Shown piece after piece: positions 1-8,238 of a stretch of 63,028 bases of DNA. The stretch is from Mycolicibacter sinensis (GTDB lineage Bacteria; Actinomycetota; Actinomycetes; Mycobacteriales; Mycobacteriaceae). Within the stretch, counting starts at the first letter, position 1; each line of letters starts with the position of its first letter. Location of the stretch: positions 1-63,028 of the forward strand of contig NZ_LZIN01000072.1 in the NCBI RefSeq assembly GCF_001667375.1, read 5' to 3'. A model generated the notes under the pieces. It saw nothing but the letters and a program-made list of their open reading frames with translations, made no database searches and was not told the DNA's origin. The translations under genes were made by a program, and so were the position numbers.

Positions 1-77
1 CTGCTGCATGCCCGGATGCTGCAGGCGATGGCGTTGCTGGCCGCCCCCGATCAGGGTGTCCAGCAGACCGCGACGGC
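1..77 (+). other. Inverted fragment of the AraC helix-turn-helix region
   Basis: Read forward from base 1, frame 1 encodes LLHARMLQAMALL followed by a short linker and VQQTATA. This is the characteristic second half of an AraC-family DNA-binding domain. The body of the same kind of gene lies on the opposite strand immediately beside it (51-650). The switch point is the 11-base stretch ACCGCGACGGC at 67-77, whose complement encodes the AVAV end of the reverse-strand gene. The fragment has no start codon of its own and runs off the left edge. It is either part of an inverted segment or a fold-back assembly chimera. Confidence 0.6.
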
Positions 78-650
78 GTGGCTGACCTGCGCCGCGGTCA
101 CCGCCGACAGATGCGCCTTGGTGTAGTCCATCGCGGCGCCCACGATCGGGTGATCGGAGGTGGGCAGGCTCAGCGGCGCCTCGTGGTCGAGAGCCTCGGA
201 AACCAGGTGGCCCAGGGTGGAAAAGAAGTCGTCGGAGACGGTGTCTCCGTCGGCCCGCTCGATCGGCCAGCGCAGCGAGTGCAGCATCATCTCCCGGATC
301 AGCGGCGAGACGGTCAAGATGCGCGCCCGGTCACCGCCGTGCCGCACCAGCTTGGGGTCGAACATCACCGCCACGGTGCGCACCTCGGGCCGCATGGTGG
401 CCTGATGCTCCAGGCCGGCCGGAATCCAGGCCGCCTGCTGCGGGGGTAACAGATAGTGCGCCGCGGCCGTCTCGACTTCGACCACGCCGCCGACCGCGTA
501 CTCGATCTGGTGCATGTCGTGGGAGTGCCATCCGGTGATCAGCTGCCGGCCTTCGTAGAGATAGCTGCCGGCCTTGGCGCGGCCGCCCCGGCGCAGATCG
601 ATGTTGGCCGGTTCTGCAAACTCTGTGGCCGATCGCGCGGAGACGGTCAT
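51..650 (-). CDS. AraC-family transcriptional regulator, DNA-binding end disrupted
   Basis: This is a predicted ligand-responsive transcription factor. From the ATG at 650 it reads as a 199-residue protein. The N-terminal AraC cupin-type binding domain is visible, with HSHDMHQIEY near residues 42-51 and the LPPQQAAWIPAG stretch typical of this fold. Near the C-terminus it enters the first helix of the DNA-binding domain (VTAAQVSHAVAV) and then stops abruptly with CWTP. AraC regulators normally continue about 90 residues further. The missing part is encoded, inverted, at bases 1-77. The gene is divergent from the amidohydrolase at 676 with only 25 bases between starts, so it probably controls the neighbouring catabolic genes. 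As written the protein could not bind DNA normally. Confidence 0.75.
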   Translation of the reverse strand: MTVSARSATEFAEPANIDLRRGGRAKAGSYLYEGRQLITGWHSHDMHQIEYAVGGVVEVETAAAHYLLPPQQAAWIPAGLEHQATMRPEVRTVAVMFDPKLVRHGGDRARILTVSPLIREMMLHSLRWPIERADGDTVSDDFFSTLGHLVSEALDHEAPLSLPTSDHPIVGAAMDYTKAHLSAVTAAQVSHAVAVCWTP

Positions 651-675
651 GATTTTCCAGGGTACTAGTAGAGGC

Positions 676-1938
676 ATGAACATCGACGACTTGATCCTGG
701 TCAGCATCGACGACCACGTGGTGGAGCCGCCCGACATGTTCCTGCGCCACGTCCCGGCCAAGTACAAGGCGGAGGCGCCGATCGTCGTCACCGACGACAA
801 GGGCGTCGACCAGTGGATGTACCAGGGCCGGCCGCAGGGCGTCAGCGGGCTCAACGCCGTGGTGTCCTGGCCGGCCGAGGAGTGGGGCCGCGACCCCGCC
901 GGTTTCGCCGAGATGCGCCCCGGCGTCTACGACGTGCATGAGCGGGTCCGGGACATGAGCCGTAACGGCATCCTGGCCTCGATGTGCTTCCCGACCTTCA
1001 CCGGCTTCTCCGCGCGGCACCTCAACATGACCCGTGAGGACGTCACGTTGGTGATGGTGTCGGCCTACAACGACTGGCACATCGACGAGTGGGCGGGCTC
1101 CTATCCGGGCCGGTTCATCCCGATCGCGATCCTGCCGACCTGGAATCCCGAAGCGATGTGCGCCGAGATCCGCCGGGTGGCCGCCAAGGGCTGCCGGGCG
1201 GTCACCATGCCCGAACTGCCGCACCTGGAAGGACTGCCCAGCTACCACGACGACGAGTACTGGGGTCCGGTGTTCACCACCCTCTCAGAGGAGAACGTGG
1301 TGATGTGTTTGCACATCGGCACCGGCTTTGGGGCGATCAGCATGGCTCCCAACGCCCCTATCGACAACCTGATCATCCTGGCGACCCAGATCTCGGCGAT
1401 GTGCGCCCAGGATCTGTTGTGGGGTCCGGCGATGCGCAACTACCCGGATCTGAAGTTCGCGTTCTCCGAGGGCGGTATCGGCTGGATCCCGTTCTACCTG
1501 GACCGCAGCGACCGGCACTACACCAACCAGAAGTGGCTGCGCCGTGACTTCGGTGACAAGCTGCCGTCGGAGGTGTTCCGCGAGCACTCGCTGGCCTGCT
1601 ACGTCACCGACAAGACCTCGCTGAAGCTGCGCCACGAGATCGGCATCGACATCATCGCCTGGGAGTGCGACTATCCGCACTCGGACTGCTTCTGGCCGGA
1701 TGCCCCCGAGCAGGTGCTCGCCGAGTTGGAGGCCGCCGGCGCCGATGACGCCGACATCAACAAGATCACCTGGGAGAACTCCTGCCGGTTCTTCGGCTGG
1801 GACCCGTTCGCTCAGACGCCGCGCGAGCAGGCGACGGTGGGGGCCTTGCGGGCCACCGCGACCGACGTGGACACCTCGATCCGGTCGCGGGCCGAGTGGG
1901 CGCGCCGGTACGCGGAGAATCAGCTGGCAAAGGCGTAG
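676..1938 (+). CDS. Amidohydrolase-2 family metal-dependent hydrolase/decarboxylase
   Basis: This 420-residue TIM-barrel protein belongs to the amidohydrolase-2 (ACMSD-like) family common in mycobacterial catabolic clusters. The N-terminal metal motif is SIDDHVVEP (about residues 9-17), a variant of the usual DxHxH. The late metal-ligand region is WECDYPHSDCFWP (around residue 325). Family members hydrolyse or decarboxylate small acids and CoA-pathway intermediates; the substrate here is unknown. The start at 676 has AGAGG just upstream and sits 25 bases from the divergent AraC gene. An in-frame ATG upstream (574) would overlap the AraC coding region and is less likely. It heads a forward run of catabolic genes and has a paralogue at 10375-11604. 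Confidence 0.88.
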   Translation: MNIDDLILVSIDDHVVEPPDMFLRHVPAKYKAEAPIVVTDDKGVDQWMYQGRPQGVSGLNAVVSWPAEEWGRDPAGFAEMRPGVYDVHERVRDMSRNGILASMCFPTFTGFSARHLNMTREDVTLVMVSAYNDWHIDEWAGSYPGRFIPIAILPTWNPEAMCAEIRRVAAKGCRAVTMPELPHLEGLPSYHDDEYWGPVFTTLSEENVVMCLHIGTGFGAISMAPNAPIDNLIILATQISAMCAQDLLWGPAMRNYPDLKFAFSEGGIGWIPFYLDRSDRHYTNQKWLRRDFGDKLPSEVFREHSLACYVTDKTSLKLRHEIGIDIIAWECDYPHSDCFWPDAPEQVLAELEAAGADDADINKITWENSCRFFGWDPFAQTPREQATVGALRATATDVDTSIRSRAEWARRYAENQLAKA

Positions 1939-1946
1939 CCCTTGTC

Positions 1947-1966
1947 TACGTCGAATACTCGACGTA
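1947..1966. promoter_or_regulatory. Perfect palindromic operator candidate upstream of the first SDR
   Basis: TACGTCGA-ATAC-TCGACGTA is a perfect inverted repeat with 8-base arms and a 4-base spacer. It ends 12 bases before the ATG at 1979, between the amidohydrolase and the SDR. Size and symmetry fit a dimeric TetR- or IclR-type operator. An IclR regulator is encoded 1.7 kb downstream. The sequence differs from the TTACNGTAA sites elsewhere in the island. Confidence 0.55.
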
Positions 1967-1978
1967 TCGTTCGAAAGT

Positions 1979-2794
1979 ATGACGGCGGGACTGGGCAAGT
2001 ACGGGCCGTGGGCGCTGATCGCCGGCGCCTCGGACGGCGTGGGCGCCGCGTTCGCCGAAGCTTTGGCCGCCGGTGGCCTCAATGTCGTGCTGGTAGCGCG
2101 CCGGCAGCGGCTGCTCGACGAGGTCGCCGCCGGCATCGCAGAGCGGCACCGAGTGCAAACCCTAGCGTTGGCAGTCGATCTCGTTGAGCCGGAGGCGGCG
2201 CGCACACTGCTTCAAGCAGTCGAGGGCTTGACCGTCGGCTTTCTGGTCTACTGCGCTGGCGCCGACCCCGACTTCAAACCCTTTCTGGACAACACGATTA
2301 CGGCGGCCGAGGCGATGGTGCAGCGCAACTGCGTCGTGCCGATGCAGCTGTGCCACGCTCTCGCGCAACCGATGGTTCAGCGCGGTGCGGGCGCCATCGT
2401 GATCGTGGGCGCGGGCGCCGGGTTCGTGGGCGGACCCAACATGGTGGCCTACGGCGCGTCCAAAGCCTTCGACATGGTCTTCGCCGAGGCGCTGTGGAGC
2501 GAGCTGCAGCACACCGGCGTCGACGTGATCGGCCTGATCCTCGGCAAGACCGACACCCCGGCGCTGCGCCGGCTGGAGTACGAACGCGGCCAGATCACGT
2601 CGACAGACCAGGTCCCGGCCGGGGCCGAGCCCGCCGAACAGGCGGTGGCCGCAGCGCTGGACAACCTGACCAACGGGCCCACGGTGTACGCCGGCGATCA
2701 GATCACCGGTGCGGCGCAGCTGCTGGCCTCCCTGGGCCGCAACGAGGCGGTCGCCTTCATGGCGCAGGCGATCAACGCTGCAATGGGCAAGTGA
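1979..2794 (+). CDS. Short-chain dehydrogenase/reductase (SDR)
   Basis: This is a 271-residue Rossmann-fold oxidoreductase of the classical SDR family. The nucleotide-binding glycine motif is GASDGVGAAFAEAL (about residues 15-28). The NAG-like element is CAGA. The catalytic region has YGASKAF (Tyr/Lys, about 160), preceded by a GAGAGF segment where Ser usually sits, so the catalytic Ser position is atypical. The ATG at 1979 was chosen because homology begins there and a palindrome lies immediately upstream; the frame is open further 5' but overlaps the amidohydrolase. It is followed after 13 bases by another SDR. It probably interconverts an alcohol and a ketone or acts as an acyl reductase; the substrate is unknown. 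Confidence 0.85.
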   Translation: MTAGLGKYGPWALIAGASDGVGAAFAEALAAGGLNVVLVARRQRLLDEVAAGIAERHRVQTLALAVDLVEPEAARTLLQAVEGLTVGFLVYCAGADPDFKPFLDNTITAAEAMVQRNCVVPMQLCHALAQPMVQRGAGAIVIVGAGAGFVGGPNMVAYGASKAFDMVFAEALWSELQHTGVDVIGLILGKTDTPALRRLEYERGQITSTDQVPAGAEPAEQAVAAALDNLTNGPTVYAGDQITGAAQLLASLGRNEAVAFMAQAINAAMGK

Positions 2795-2807
2795 GGCAGG
2801 AGGAGTC

Positions 2808-3641
2808 ATGCCGAAGGTGTCGGTGATCACCGGTGGCGCGGGCGGCATCGGTTCGGCCACGGCGAAGATCGTCGGGCGGGATCACGCGGTGGTGCTCGGT
2901 GATGTGCGGCAAGACCGGCTGGACGCCGCGGCAGCCGCACTGAAGGACGTCGAGGTCACCGTCGTCAACTGTGACGTCACCGAGCGGGACGCCGTCGCGC
3001 GGCTCTTCGACACCGCGGCCGGGATCGGACCGATCGCTTCGGTGATCCACACCGCGGGCGTCAGTCCGAGCATGGGCGACGCCGACTATGTCATGCGCAC
3101 CAATGCTCTCGGGACGGTCAACGTCAACGAGGTCTTCTACGGCGCGGCCGGCGAAGGATCGGTGATCGTCAATGTGGCATCGATGGCTGCGTACCTGTTG
3201 CCGGAGAAGCTGATCCCGGCCGGACACTTCCCGCTGGCGTTGACGGATGATCACGCCTTCATGGCTGCCATGGCAGGCGTGTGCGACCCGATTCCGGACG
3301 AGGCGCGCTCGGGCTTCGCGTACGCGGTGAGCAAGGCGTTCGTCCGGTGGTACAGCAGTTCGCAGGCCGAACGGTTCAACGGCCGCGGGCTGCGCATCGT
3401 CTCGGTCTCGCCGGGCTCGACCGACACCGAGATGGGCCGCCTGGAGGAGCAGGCCGGCGCCGGGGCGCTGGTCGTCGACGCCGCCGTGCCACGGTGGGGC
3501 AAGCCCGAAGAGATGGCGGCATTGTTGGCGTTCTGCGCGAGCGACGCGGCGGGCTACCTCACCGGCACCGACATCCTCAACGACGGCGGAGTGGTCGCCT
3601 CGGTGCGCGAGCGCGCCCGACTGGCTGCCGGAAATACTTGA
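2808..3641 (+). CDS. SDR-family oxidoreductase with an insertion before the catalytic Tyr
   Basis: This 277-residue SDR has the cofactor motif TGGAGGIGSATA (about residues 8-19), an acidic residue in GDVRQD that fits NAD preference, and the catalytic elements VASMAAY (Ser) and YAVSK (Tyr/Lys). About 45 residues separate Ser and Tyr instead of the usual 12 or so. This insertion is seen in 3-alpha-hydroxysteroid dehydrogenase/carbonyl reductase relatives. A strong ribosome site (AGGAGG type) lies 7 bases before the ATG. The gene is one base from the downstream IclR regulator, so the two are co-transcribed. It probably oxidises an alicyclic or steroid-like alcohol. Confidence 0.87.
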   Translation: MPKVSVITGGAGGIGSATAKIVGRDHAVVLGDVRQDRLDAAAAALKDVEVTVVNCDVTERDAVARLFDTAAGIGPIASVIHTAGVSPSMGDADYVMRTNALGTVNVNEVFYGAAGEGSVIVNVASMAAYLLPEKLIPAGHFPLALTDDHAFMAAMAGVCDPIPDEARSGFAYAVSKAFVRWYSSSQAERFNGRGLRIVSVSPGSTDTEMGRLEEQAGAGALVVDAAVPRWGKPEEMAALLAFCASDAAGYLTGTDILNDGGVVASVRERARLAAGNT

Positions 3642-3642
3642 T

Positions 3643-4539
3643 ATGACTGCGGATACCGGCGAGCCGGGCACTCCCGTTTCTTCGCCCCCTACCGAGCGCG
3701 TGATCAGGATCCTGGAACTGTTGGCGTCCGATCCCGAACGCAGCTTCTCGCTGTCGGAGGTCGCCCGGCTGCTGCATATCAGTCACGGCACCTGCCATGC
3801 GATCGTCACCACCTTGGCGGCCCGGCAGTGGATCGTGCGCGACCGGCGTTCAGGCGGTTACTCGTGGGGGCCCGCGCTCGCCGCGCTGACCCGGCCGGTC
3901 AACAGGCAGGCGTTCCGGCCCGAGTTGCAGCGGCTCTCCGACGCGGTCGGCATGCAGGTCGTCCTGGGCGCCCGCCAAGGGCCGACGGTGGTGGTGACCG
4001 ACACCGTCGGCGAATCACTGGCGGCACCGCTGGTCAGCGTCGGGTTCCGGATGCCGATAGTGGCCCCGTTCTGCCGGGAGTTCGTCGCCGAGGCCGGCGA
4101 GCAGGTCAAACGGGAGTGGCTGGGCGGATTGGGCGCCCCCTCGCCGCGGCTGCGCCGGCGGCTGAGCGCGGTGCTCGACGAAGTGCGCAGCCGCGGCTAC
4201 GCGATCGAGCGGATGAGCCGCGAGTATGTCCGGGTCTATTCGGCGCTGCAAGCGCTTGCCGCCGAGGGAGAGCCCGACGAGATCACCGCTCGGCTGGCCA
4301 GCGCCTTCGCCGATCTCACGGTGGTCGACTATCTGCCCGGTGAGCTCGACAGCGCCGAGCACCGGGTCGCCAATGTGGCCGCCCCGATCCACGACACCGA
4401 CGGCACGGTCACCATGTCGGTGGGGGCGTCCCCGTTCGCGACGATGACTCCGGCCGAGGTCAGCGATCTCGGCGCGGCCGTGCGGGAGACCGCGACACGC
4501 ATCGAATCATTGTGGGCGGCAAGGAAGGATCCAGCATGA
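3643..4539 (+). CDS. IclR-family transcriptional regulator
   Basis: This 298-residue regulator has an N-terminal winged helix-turn-helix (about residues 17-75: RVIRILELLASDPERSFSLS, then EVARLLHISHGTCHAIVTTL). A C-terminal IclR effector domain follows, with VVTDTVGES and the conserved EVRSRGYAIERMSREY region where IclR proteins bind small acids. It is embedded in the catabolic operon: the start is one base after the SDR stop, and its stop overlaps the next ATG (ATGA). It is probably a local regulator sensing a pathway intermediate. Its operator could be the palindrome at 1947-1966, but nothing in the sequence proves this. Confidence 0.88.
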   Translation: MTADTGEPGTPVSSPPTERVIRILELLASDPERSFSLSEVARLLHISHGTCHAIVTTLAARQWIVRDRRSGGYSWGPALAALTRPVNRQAFRPELQRLSDAVGMQVVLGARQGPTVVVTDTVGESLAAPLVSVGFRMPIVAPFCREFVAEAGEQVKREWLGGLGAPSPRLRRRLSAVLDEVRSRGYAIERMSREYVRVYSALQALAAEGEPDEITARLASAFADLTVVDYLPGELDSAEHRVANVAAPIHDTDGTVTMSVGASPFATMTPAEVSDLGAAVRETATRIESLWAARKDPA

Positions 4540-4976
4540 CCGACCAGGCGGCCGCGAAAGCCGACATCACCGAGGTCCTGCTGCGGTATGCGACCGCGAT
4601 CGACACCAAGGATTGGGAGCTGTTTCGGACCTGCTTCACCGACGACGTCGATGCCGACTACGGCGAGATCGGCCACTGGCCCGACGTCGACTCCATCACC
4701 GCGTTCATGGCGACGGTGCATGAGGCGATGAGCGACACCAAGCACATGCTGCACAACATGGTCATCGATGTGAGCGACGCCGGTCATGCCACCGCGGTGA
4801 CCTACGTGCACACCGTGCAGGCCCTGGCCGCCGATCCCCAGCAGTGGGTGGATGCGGTCGGACAATACCGCGACGAGCTGGTGCTGACACCGGACGGCTG
4901 GCGCATCGCGCGGCGGTGTTTCACCCAGACGCGAATGTTGAGCAGCTTCGATCTCCGTGCCGCTCAACCGGGTTGA
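4536..4976 (+). CDS. SnoaL/NTF2-like small domain protein
   Basis: This 146-residue NTF2-fold protein of the SnoaL-4 type has the family's opening pattern LLRYATAIDTKDWELFRTCF (about residues 17-36) and a C-terminal WRIARRCF beta segment. Relatives include ketosteroid isomerases, dehydratases, limonene-epoxide-hydrolase-like enzymes and non-catalytic binders, so isomerase or dehydratase is possible but unproven. The start overlaps the IclR stop by four bases (translational coupling). A second NTF2-like gene with the same TKDW signature closes this operon at 9876. Confidence 0.82.
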   Translation: MTDQAAAKADITEVLLRYATAIDTKDWELFRTCFTDDVDADYGEIGHWPDVDSITAFMATVHEAMSDTKHMLHNMVIDVSDAGHATAVTYVHTVQALAADPQQWVDAVGQYRDELVLTPDGWRIARRCFTQTRMLSSFDLRAAQPG

Positions 4977-4981
4977 GGCGC

Positions 4982-5992
4982 ATGGTGCGGAAGAAATTGG
5001 TGATCGGGGCCAGCGGATTTCTCGGCTCCCACGTCACCCGGCAACTCGTCGCCGCCGGCGAAGACGTCCGCGTGCTGATCCGCCCCACCAGTTCGACGCG
5101 CGGTATCGACGGCCTCGACGTCGAGATCGGGCACGGCGACATCTTCGACGAGGACGCGGTGCGCTCGGCGATGAGTGGATGCGACGTCGTCTACTACTGC
5201 GTGGTGGATGCGCGGGCATGGTTGCGAGACCCGACACCGTTGTACCGCACCAATGTGGAGGGCCTGCGGCATGTTCTGGATGTGGCCGTCGATGCCGGCC
5301 TGGAGCGGTTCGTGTTCACCAGTTCGATCGGGACCATCGGGCGCGTCGAGCACGGTTTGGCCGACGAGCGCACCGCCCACAACTGGCTTGAGGCGGGCGG
5401 TGGTTACATCCGCAGCCGGGTGCAGGCGGAAAACCTGGTGCTGGCCTACCACCGGGACAAGGGGCTGCCCGCGGTGGCGATGTGTGTCGCCAACACCTAT
5501 GGCTCCGGCGACTGGCAGCCCACCCCGCACGGCGGTCTGGTCGCCGCTGCCGTCCGCGGCAAGCTGCCCTTCTACATCTCCGGTGCGCAAGCCGAGGTCG
5601 TCGGCATCGATGACGCGGCCCGCGCCCTGATCCTGGCCGGGGAACGCGGCCGCCCCGGCGAACGCTACATCGTCTCCGAACGGTTCATGAGCGCTCACGA
5701 GATCTATCACGCTGCTTGTAGCGCAGTCGATGTCGCGCCGCCCAAGTACGGCGTGCCGCTCGCGGTGATGTCGGCCTTGGGACGGGTCTCGCAGTTCGTT
5801 GCCCGCCTGCGCCGCCGGGACACGGCGCTGACCGTGCTGTCGATGCGGCTGCTGCACATCATGTCGCCGATGAGTCACGACAAGGCCGTCCGGGAACTGG
5901 GCTGGGCGCCCAAACCGACCACTGACGCATTGGCCGAAGCCGCCGCCTTCTTCCGTGACAGACGGTGCACGGCGAAGCTGGAGAGCTCGTGA
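4982..5992 (+). CDS. NAD-dependent epimerase/dehydratase (extended SDR, 3-beta-HSD-like)
   Basis: This 336-residue extended SDR begins VRKKLVIGASGFLGSHVTRQ, with the GxxGxxG NAD motif (about residues 8-14). It has the catalytic-region sequence FTSSIGTIG and a divergent active-site segment GGGYIRSRVQAEN where YxxxK normally sits (Y-I-R-S-R, so Lys is replaced by Arg). The C-terminal half resembles 3-beta-hydroxysteroid dehydrogenase/dihydroflavonol-reductase relatives. The ATG at 4982 follows the NTF2 stop by five bases. A close paralogue lies at 13369-14388, sharing DVRVL, SSTRGIDGLDVE, GDIFD and VVYYCVVD. It probably acts on a hydroxyl group of the island's substrate. Confidence 0.86.
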   Translation: MVRKKLVIGASGFLGSHVTRQLVAAGEDVRVLIRPTSSTRGIDGLDVEIGHGDIFDEDAVRSAMSGCDVVYYCVVDARAWLRDPTPLYRTNVEGLRHVLDVAVDAGLERFVFTSSIGTIGRVEHGLADERTAHNWLEAGGGYIRSRVQAENLVLAYHRDKGLPAVAMCVANTYGSGDWQPTPHGGLVAAAVRGKLPFYISGAQAEVVGIDDAARALILAGERGRPGERYIVSERFMSAHEIYHAACSAVDVAPPKYGVPLAVMSALGRVSQFVARLRRRDTALTVLSMRLLHIMSPMSHDKAVRELGWAPKPTTDALAEAAAFFRDRRCTAKLESS

Positions 5993-8214
5993 GCGTGGCA
6001 CTGACCCTCGAACAGCGCGAACTCGGCAAGTCGCTGCGGCGGTTCGCCGCCCGGCACGCCCCGATCGCCGACACCCGCAAGGCCTTCGACGCGCTGGCGG
6101 CCGGTGAGCTACCCACGTGGTGGGATGAGCTGGTAGTGCACGGGTTTCACGCTATCCACCTGCCCGAGTCGGCCGGCGGCCAAGGTGGCGGGCTGCTCGA
6201 CGCCGCCTGCGTTCTGGAAGCCGCCGGGAAGGTGTGCCTTCCGGGGCCGCTGCTGTCCACAGTCACCGCAGGTGCGGTCGGACTGCTCGCTGAGGCGACG
6301 CCGGCCCGGGAGGCGCTGCTGGGCGGGCTCGCTGCCGGTGCGCCGGCGACGGTGGTCCTACCGCAGCACGCGAAGCTCACCGCACATCCGGTTGATGGCG
6401 GGTGGCGCATTGACGGTGCCTGCGAACTGATCTCGGGTGCCTGCTCGGCGCGGCTCGCGCTGGTCTGCGCTGACCGCTCCGACGGCACGGCGATCTGGCT
6501 GGCCGTCGACCTGTCGCGGCCGGAGGCCACGGTCGCCCCGGTCGCCGGCACCGATCTGCTCACCGACCTGGGCGCCATCACCCTTACCGGCTACCCAGCG
6601 AGCGCGGCCGACGTCTTGAGCGGTATCGACCCCGGTCGCGCCGAATGGCTCACGGTCGGGTTGGCCGCGGCGGTGTCGGCCGGAATCGCCGGATGGTGCG
6701 TCGAGGCGGCCACCGCACATCTGCGCACCCGCGAACAGTTCGGCAAACCGATCGGTACCTTCCAGGCGCTGCAACACCGGGCGGCGATGCTGCTGGTGAA
6801 CAGTGAACTGGCCAGCGCCGCCGCCTGGGATGCCGTCCGCGCGGCCACCGACACCCGCGACCAGCATCAGATGGCCGCCGCCGCCGCGGTGGTGGCGGCG
6901 ATCACCCCGTGCCCCGATGCCGTCCTGGACACCCTGACGATGTTCGGCGCCATCGGATTCACCTGGGAGCACGACCTGCACCTGTACTGGCGTCGTGCCA
7001 CCAGCGTCGCCGCTTCGGTCGGGGCCGCCACCGGGTGGGCACGGCGCCTCGGCGAGCTGACGACCACGCAGCAGCGCGATTTCACCGTCGATCTCGGCGG
7101 TGCCGAAGCCGAGTTCCGGGACGACATCGCCGCGACGCTCGATGCCGCCACTGCACTGTGCAACGACGGGCCCGGACGCCAAGGCGACTACCCACACTTC
7201 GAAACCGGCCCGCAGCGTAGCTTGATCGCACAAGCCGGACTCATCGCCCCGCAGTGGCCGCCGCCGTCGGGCGTCAACGCCACCCCGTTGCAGCAGCTGA
7301 TCATCGCCGAGGAATTCGCCAAAAGGCCTGGCTTGGTGCGGCCGTCGCTGGGCATCGCCGAATGGATCCTGCCGTCGCTGCTTCAGGCGGCGCCCGAGGC
7401 GCTGCAACAGCGGCTGATCCCGCCGACGCAGCGCGGCGAGCTCGCCTGGTGTCAGCTCTTCAGCGAGCCCGGAGCCGGATCCGATCTGGCCTCGTTGACC
7501 ACCCGCGCGGTCAAGGTCGACGGCGGGTGGCGCATCAACGGCCACAAGATCTGGACATCGTGTGCTCAACGTGCCGACTACGGAGCACTGCTGGCCCGCA
7601 CCGATCCTGCTGCGGCCAAACACCGCGGTATCGGCTACTTCATCGTGGACATGCGCTCGCCAGGCATCGAAGTCCAGCCGATCGTGCAGGCCACCGGCGC
7701 GGCCGAGTTCAGCGAAGTCTTCCTCACCGACGTCTTCGTTCCCGACGACATGTTGCTCGGTGAGCCCACCGGAGGCTGGCAGTTGGCCATCGCAACCATG
7801 GCCGAAGAGCGTTCGGCCATCAGCGGATACGTGCAGAACGATCGGGCCATCGCATTGCGGCGCATCGCTGCCGGCCACGGTGAACAGCGCGACGACGCGG
7901 TGCGGGCACTGGGCGAGCTGGACGCCTACACCAATGCGATCAAGGCGCTCGGGGTGCGCGAGACGATCCGGCTGCTGGACGGGCAGGGCCTCGGGGCGGC
8001 ATCGAGCATCGCCAAGGTGGCGATGAACCTTTTACTGCGCCGCACGTTCCGGGCCACCCTGGCCACCGCCGGGCGCCTGGCGATGGCCGCCGACTCCGAC
8101 CCGGCCGTCGTCGAACCGTATCTGCTGTCGCCCGCCGAGTTGATCGGCGGCGGCACCAACGAGATTCAGCTGAACGTCATCGCACAGATGATTCTGGGCC
8201 TTCCCCGCAAGTGA
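5989..8214 (+). CDS. Double-domain acyl-CoA dehydrogenase (FadE34-like)
   Basis: This 741-residue protein is about twice the usual acyl-CoA dehydrogenase length and contains two ACAD modules. The N-terminal module (about 1-390) includes the helical signature TREQFGKPIGTFQALQHRAA. The C-terminal module (about 400-741) has the FAD/substrate motif FSEPGAGSDLASLTT, INGHKIWTS, and a closing segment GGGTNEIQLNVIAQMILGL. Fused FadEs such as M. tuberculosis FadE34 act on steroid side-chain CoA esters, so an alpha,beta-desaturation of a bulky acyl-CoA is likely. The GTG start at 5989 overlaps the preceding TGA. The Cys-less thiolase-like gene follows 24 bases downstream. Confidence 0.88.
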   Translation: MSVALTLEQRELGKSLRRFAARHAPIADTRKAFDALAAGELPTWWDELVVHGFHAIHLPESAGGQGGGLLDAACVLEAAGKVCLPGPLLSTVTAGAVGLLAEATPAREALLGGLAAGAPATVVLPQHAKLTAHPVDGGWRIDGACELISGACSARLALVCADRSDGTAIWLAVDLSRPEATVAPVAGTDLLTDLGAITLTGYPASAADVLSGIDPGRAEWLTVGLAAAVSAGIAGWCVEAATAHLRTREQFGKPIGTFQALQHRAAMLLVNSELASAAAWDAVRAATDTRDQHQMAAAAAVVAAITPCPDAVLDTLTMFGAIGFTWEHDLHLYWRRATSVAASVGAATGWARRLGELTTTQQRDFTVDLGGAEAEFRDDIAATLDAATALCNDGPGRQGDYPHFETGPQRSLIAQAGLIAPQWPPPSGVNATPLQQLIIAEEFAKRPGLVRPSLGIAEWILPSLLQAAPEALQQRLIPPTQRGELAWCQLFSEPGAGSDLASLTTRAVKVDGGWRINGHKIWTSCAQRADYGALLARTDPAAAKHRGIGYFIVDMRSPGIEVQPIVQATGAAEFSEVFLTDVFVPDDMLLGEPTGGWQLAIATMAEERSAISGYVQNDRAIALRRIAAGHGEQRDDAVRALGELDAYTNAIKALGVRETIRLLDGQGLGAASSIAKVAMNLLLRRTFRATLATAGRLAMAADSDPAVVEPYLLSPAELIGGGTNEIQLNVIAQMILGLPRK

Positions 8215-8238
8215 CCGTATTCAGATAGAGGACAGCAC

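Noticed and set aside
331..1248. 305-residue reverse frame across the AraC start and the amidohydrolase
   Set aside because: It is antisense to the conserved amidohydrolase and its residues are typical high-GC shadow sequence (Arg/His/Gly/Asp-rich).
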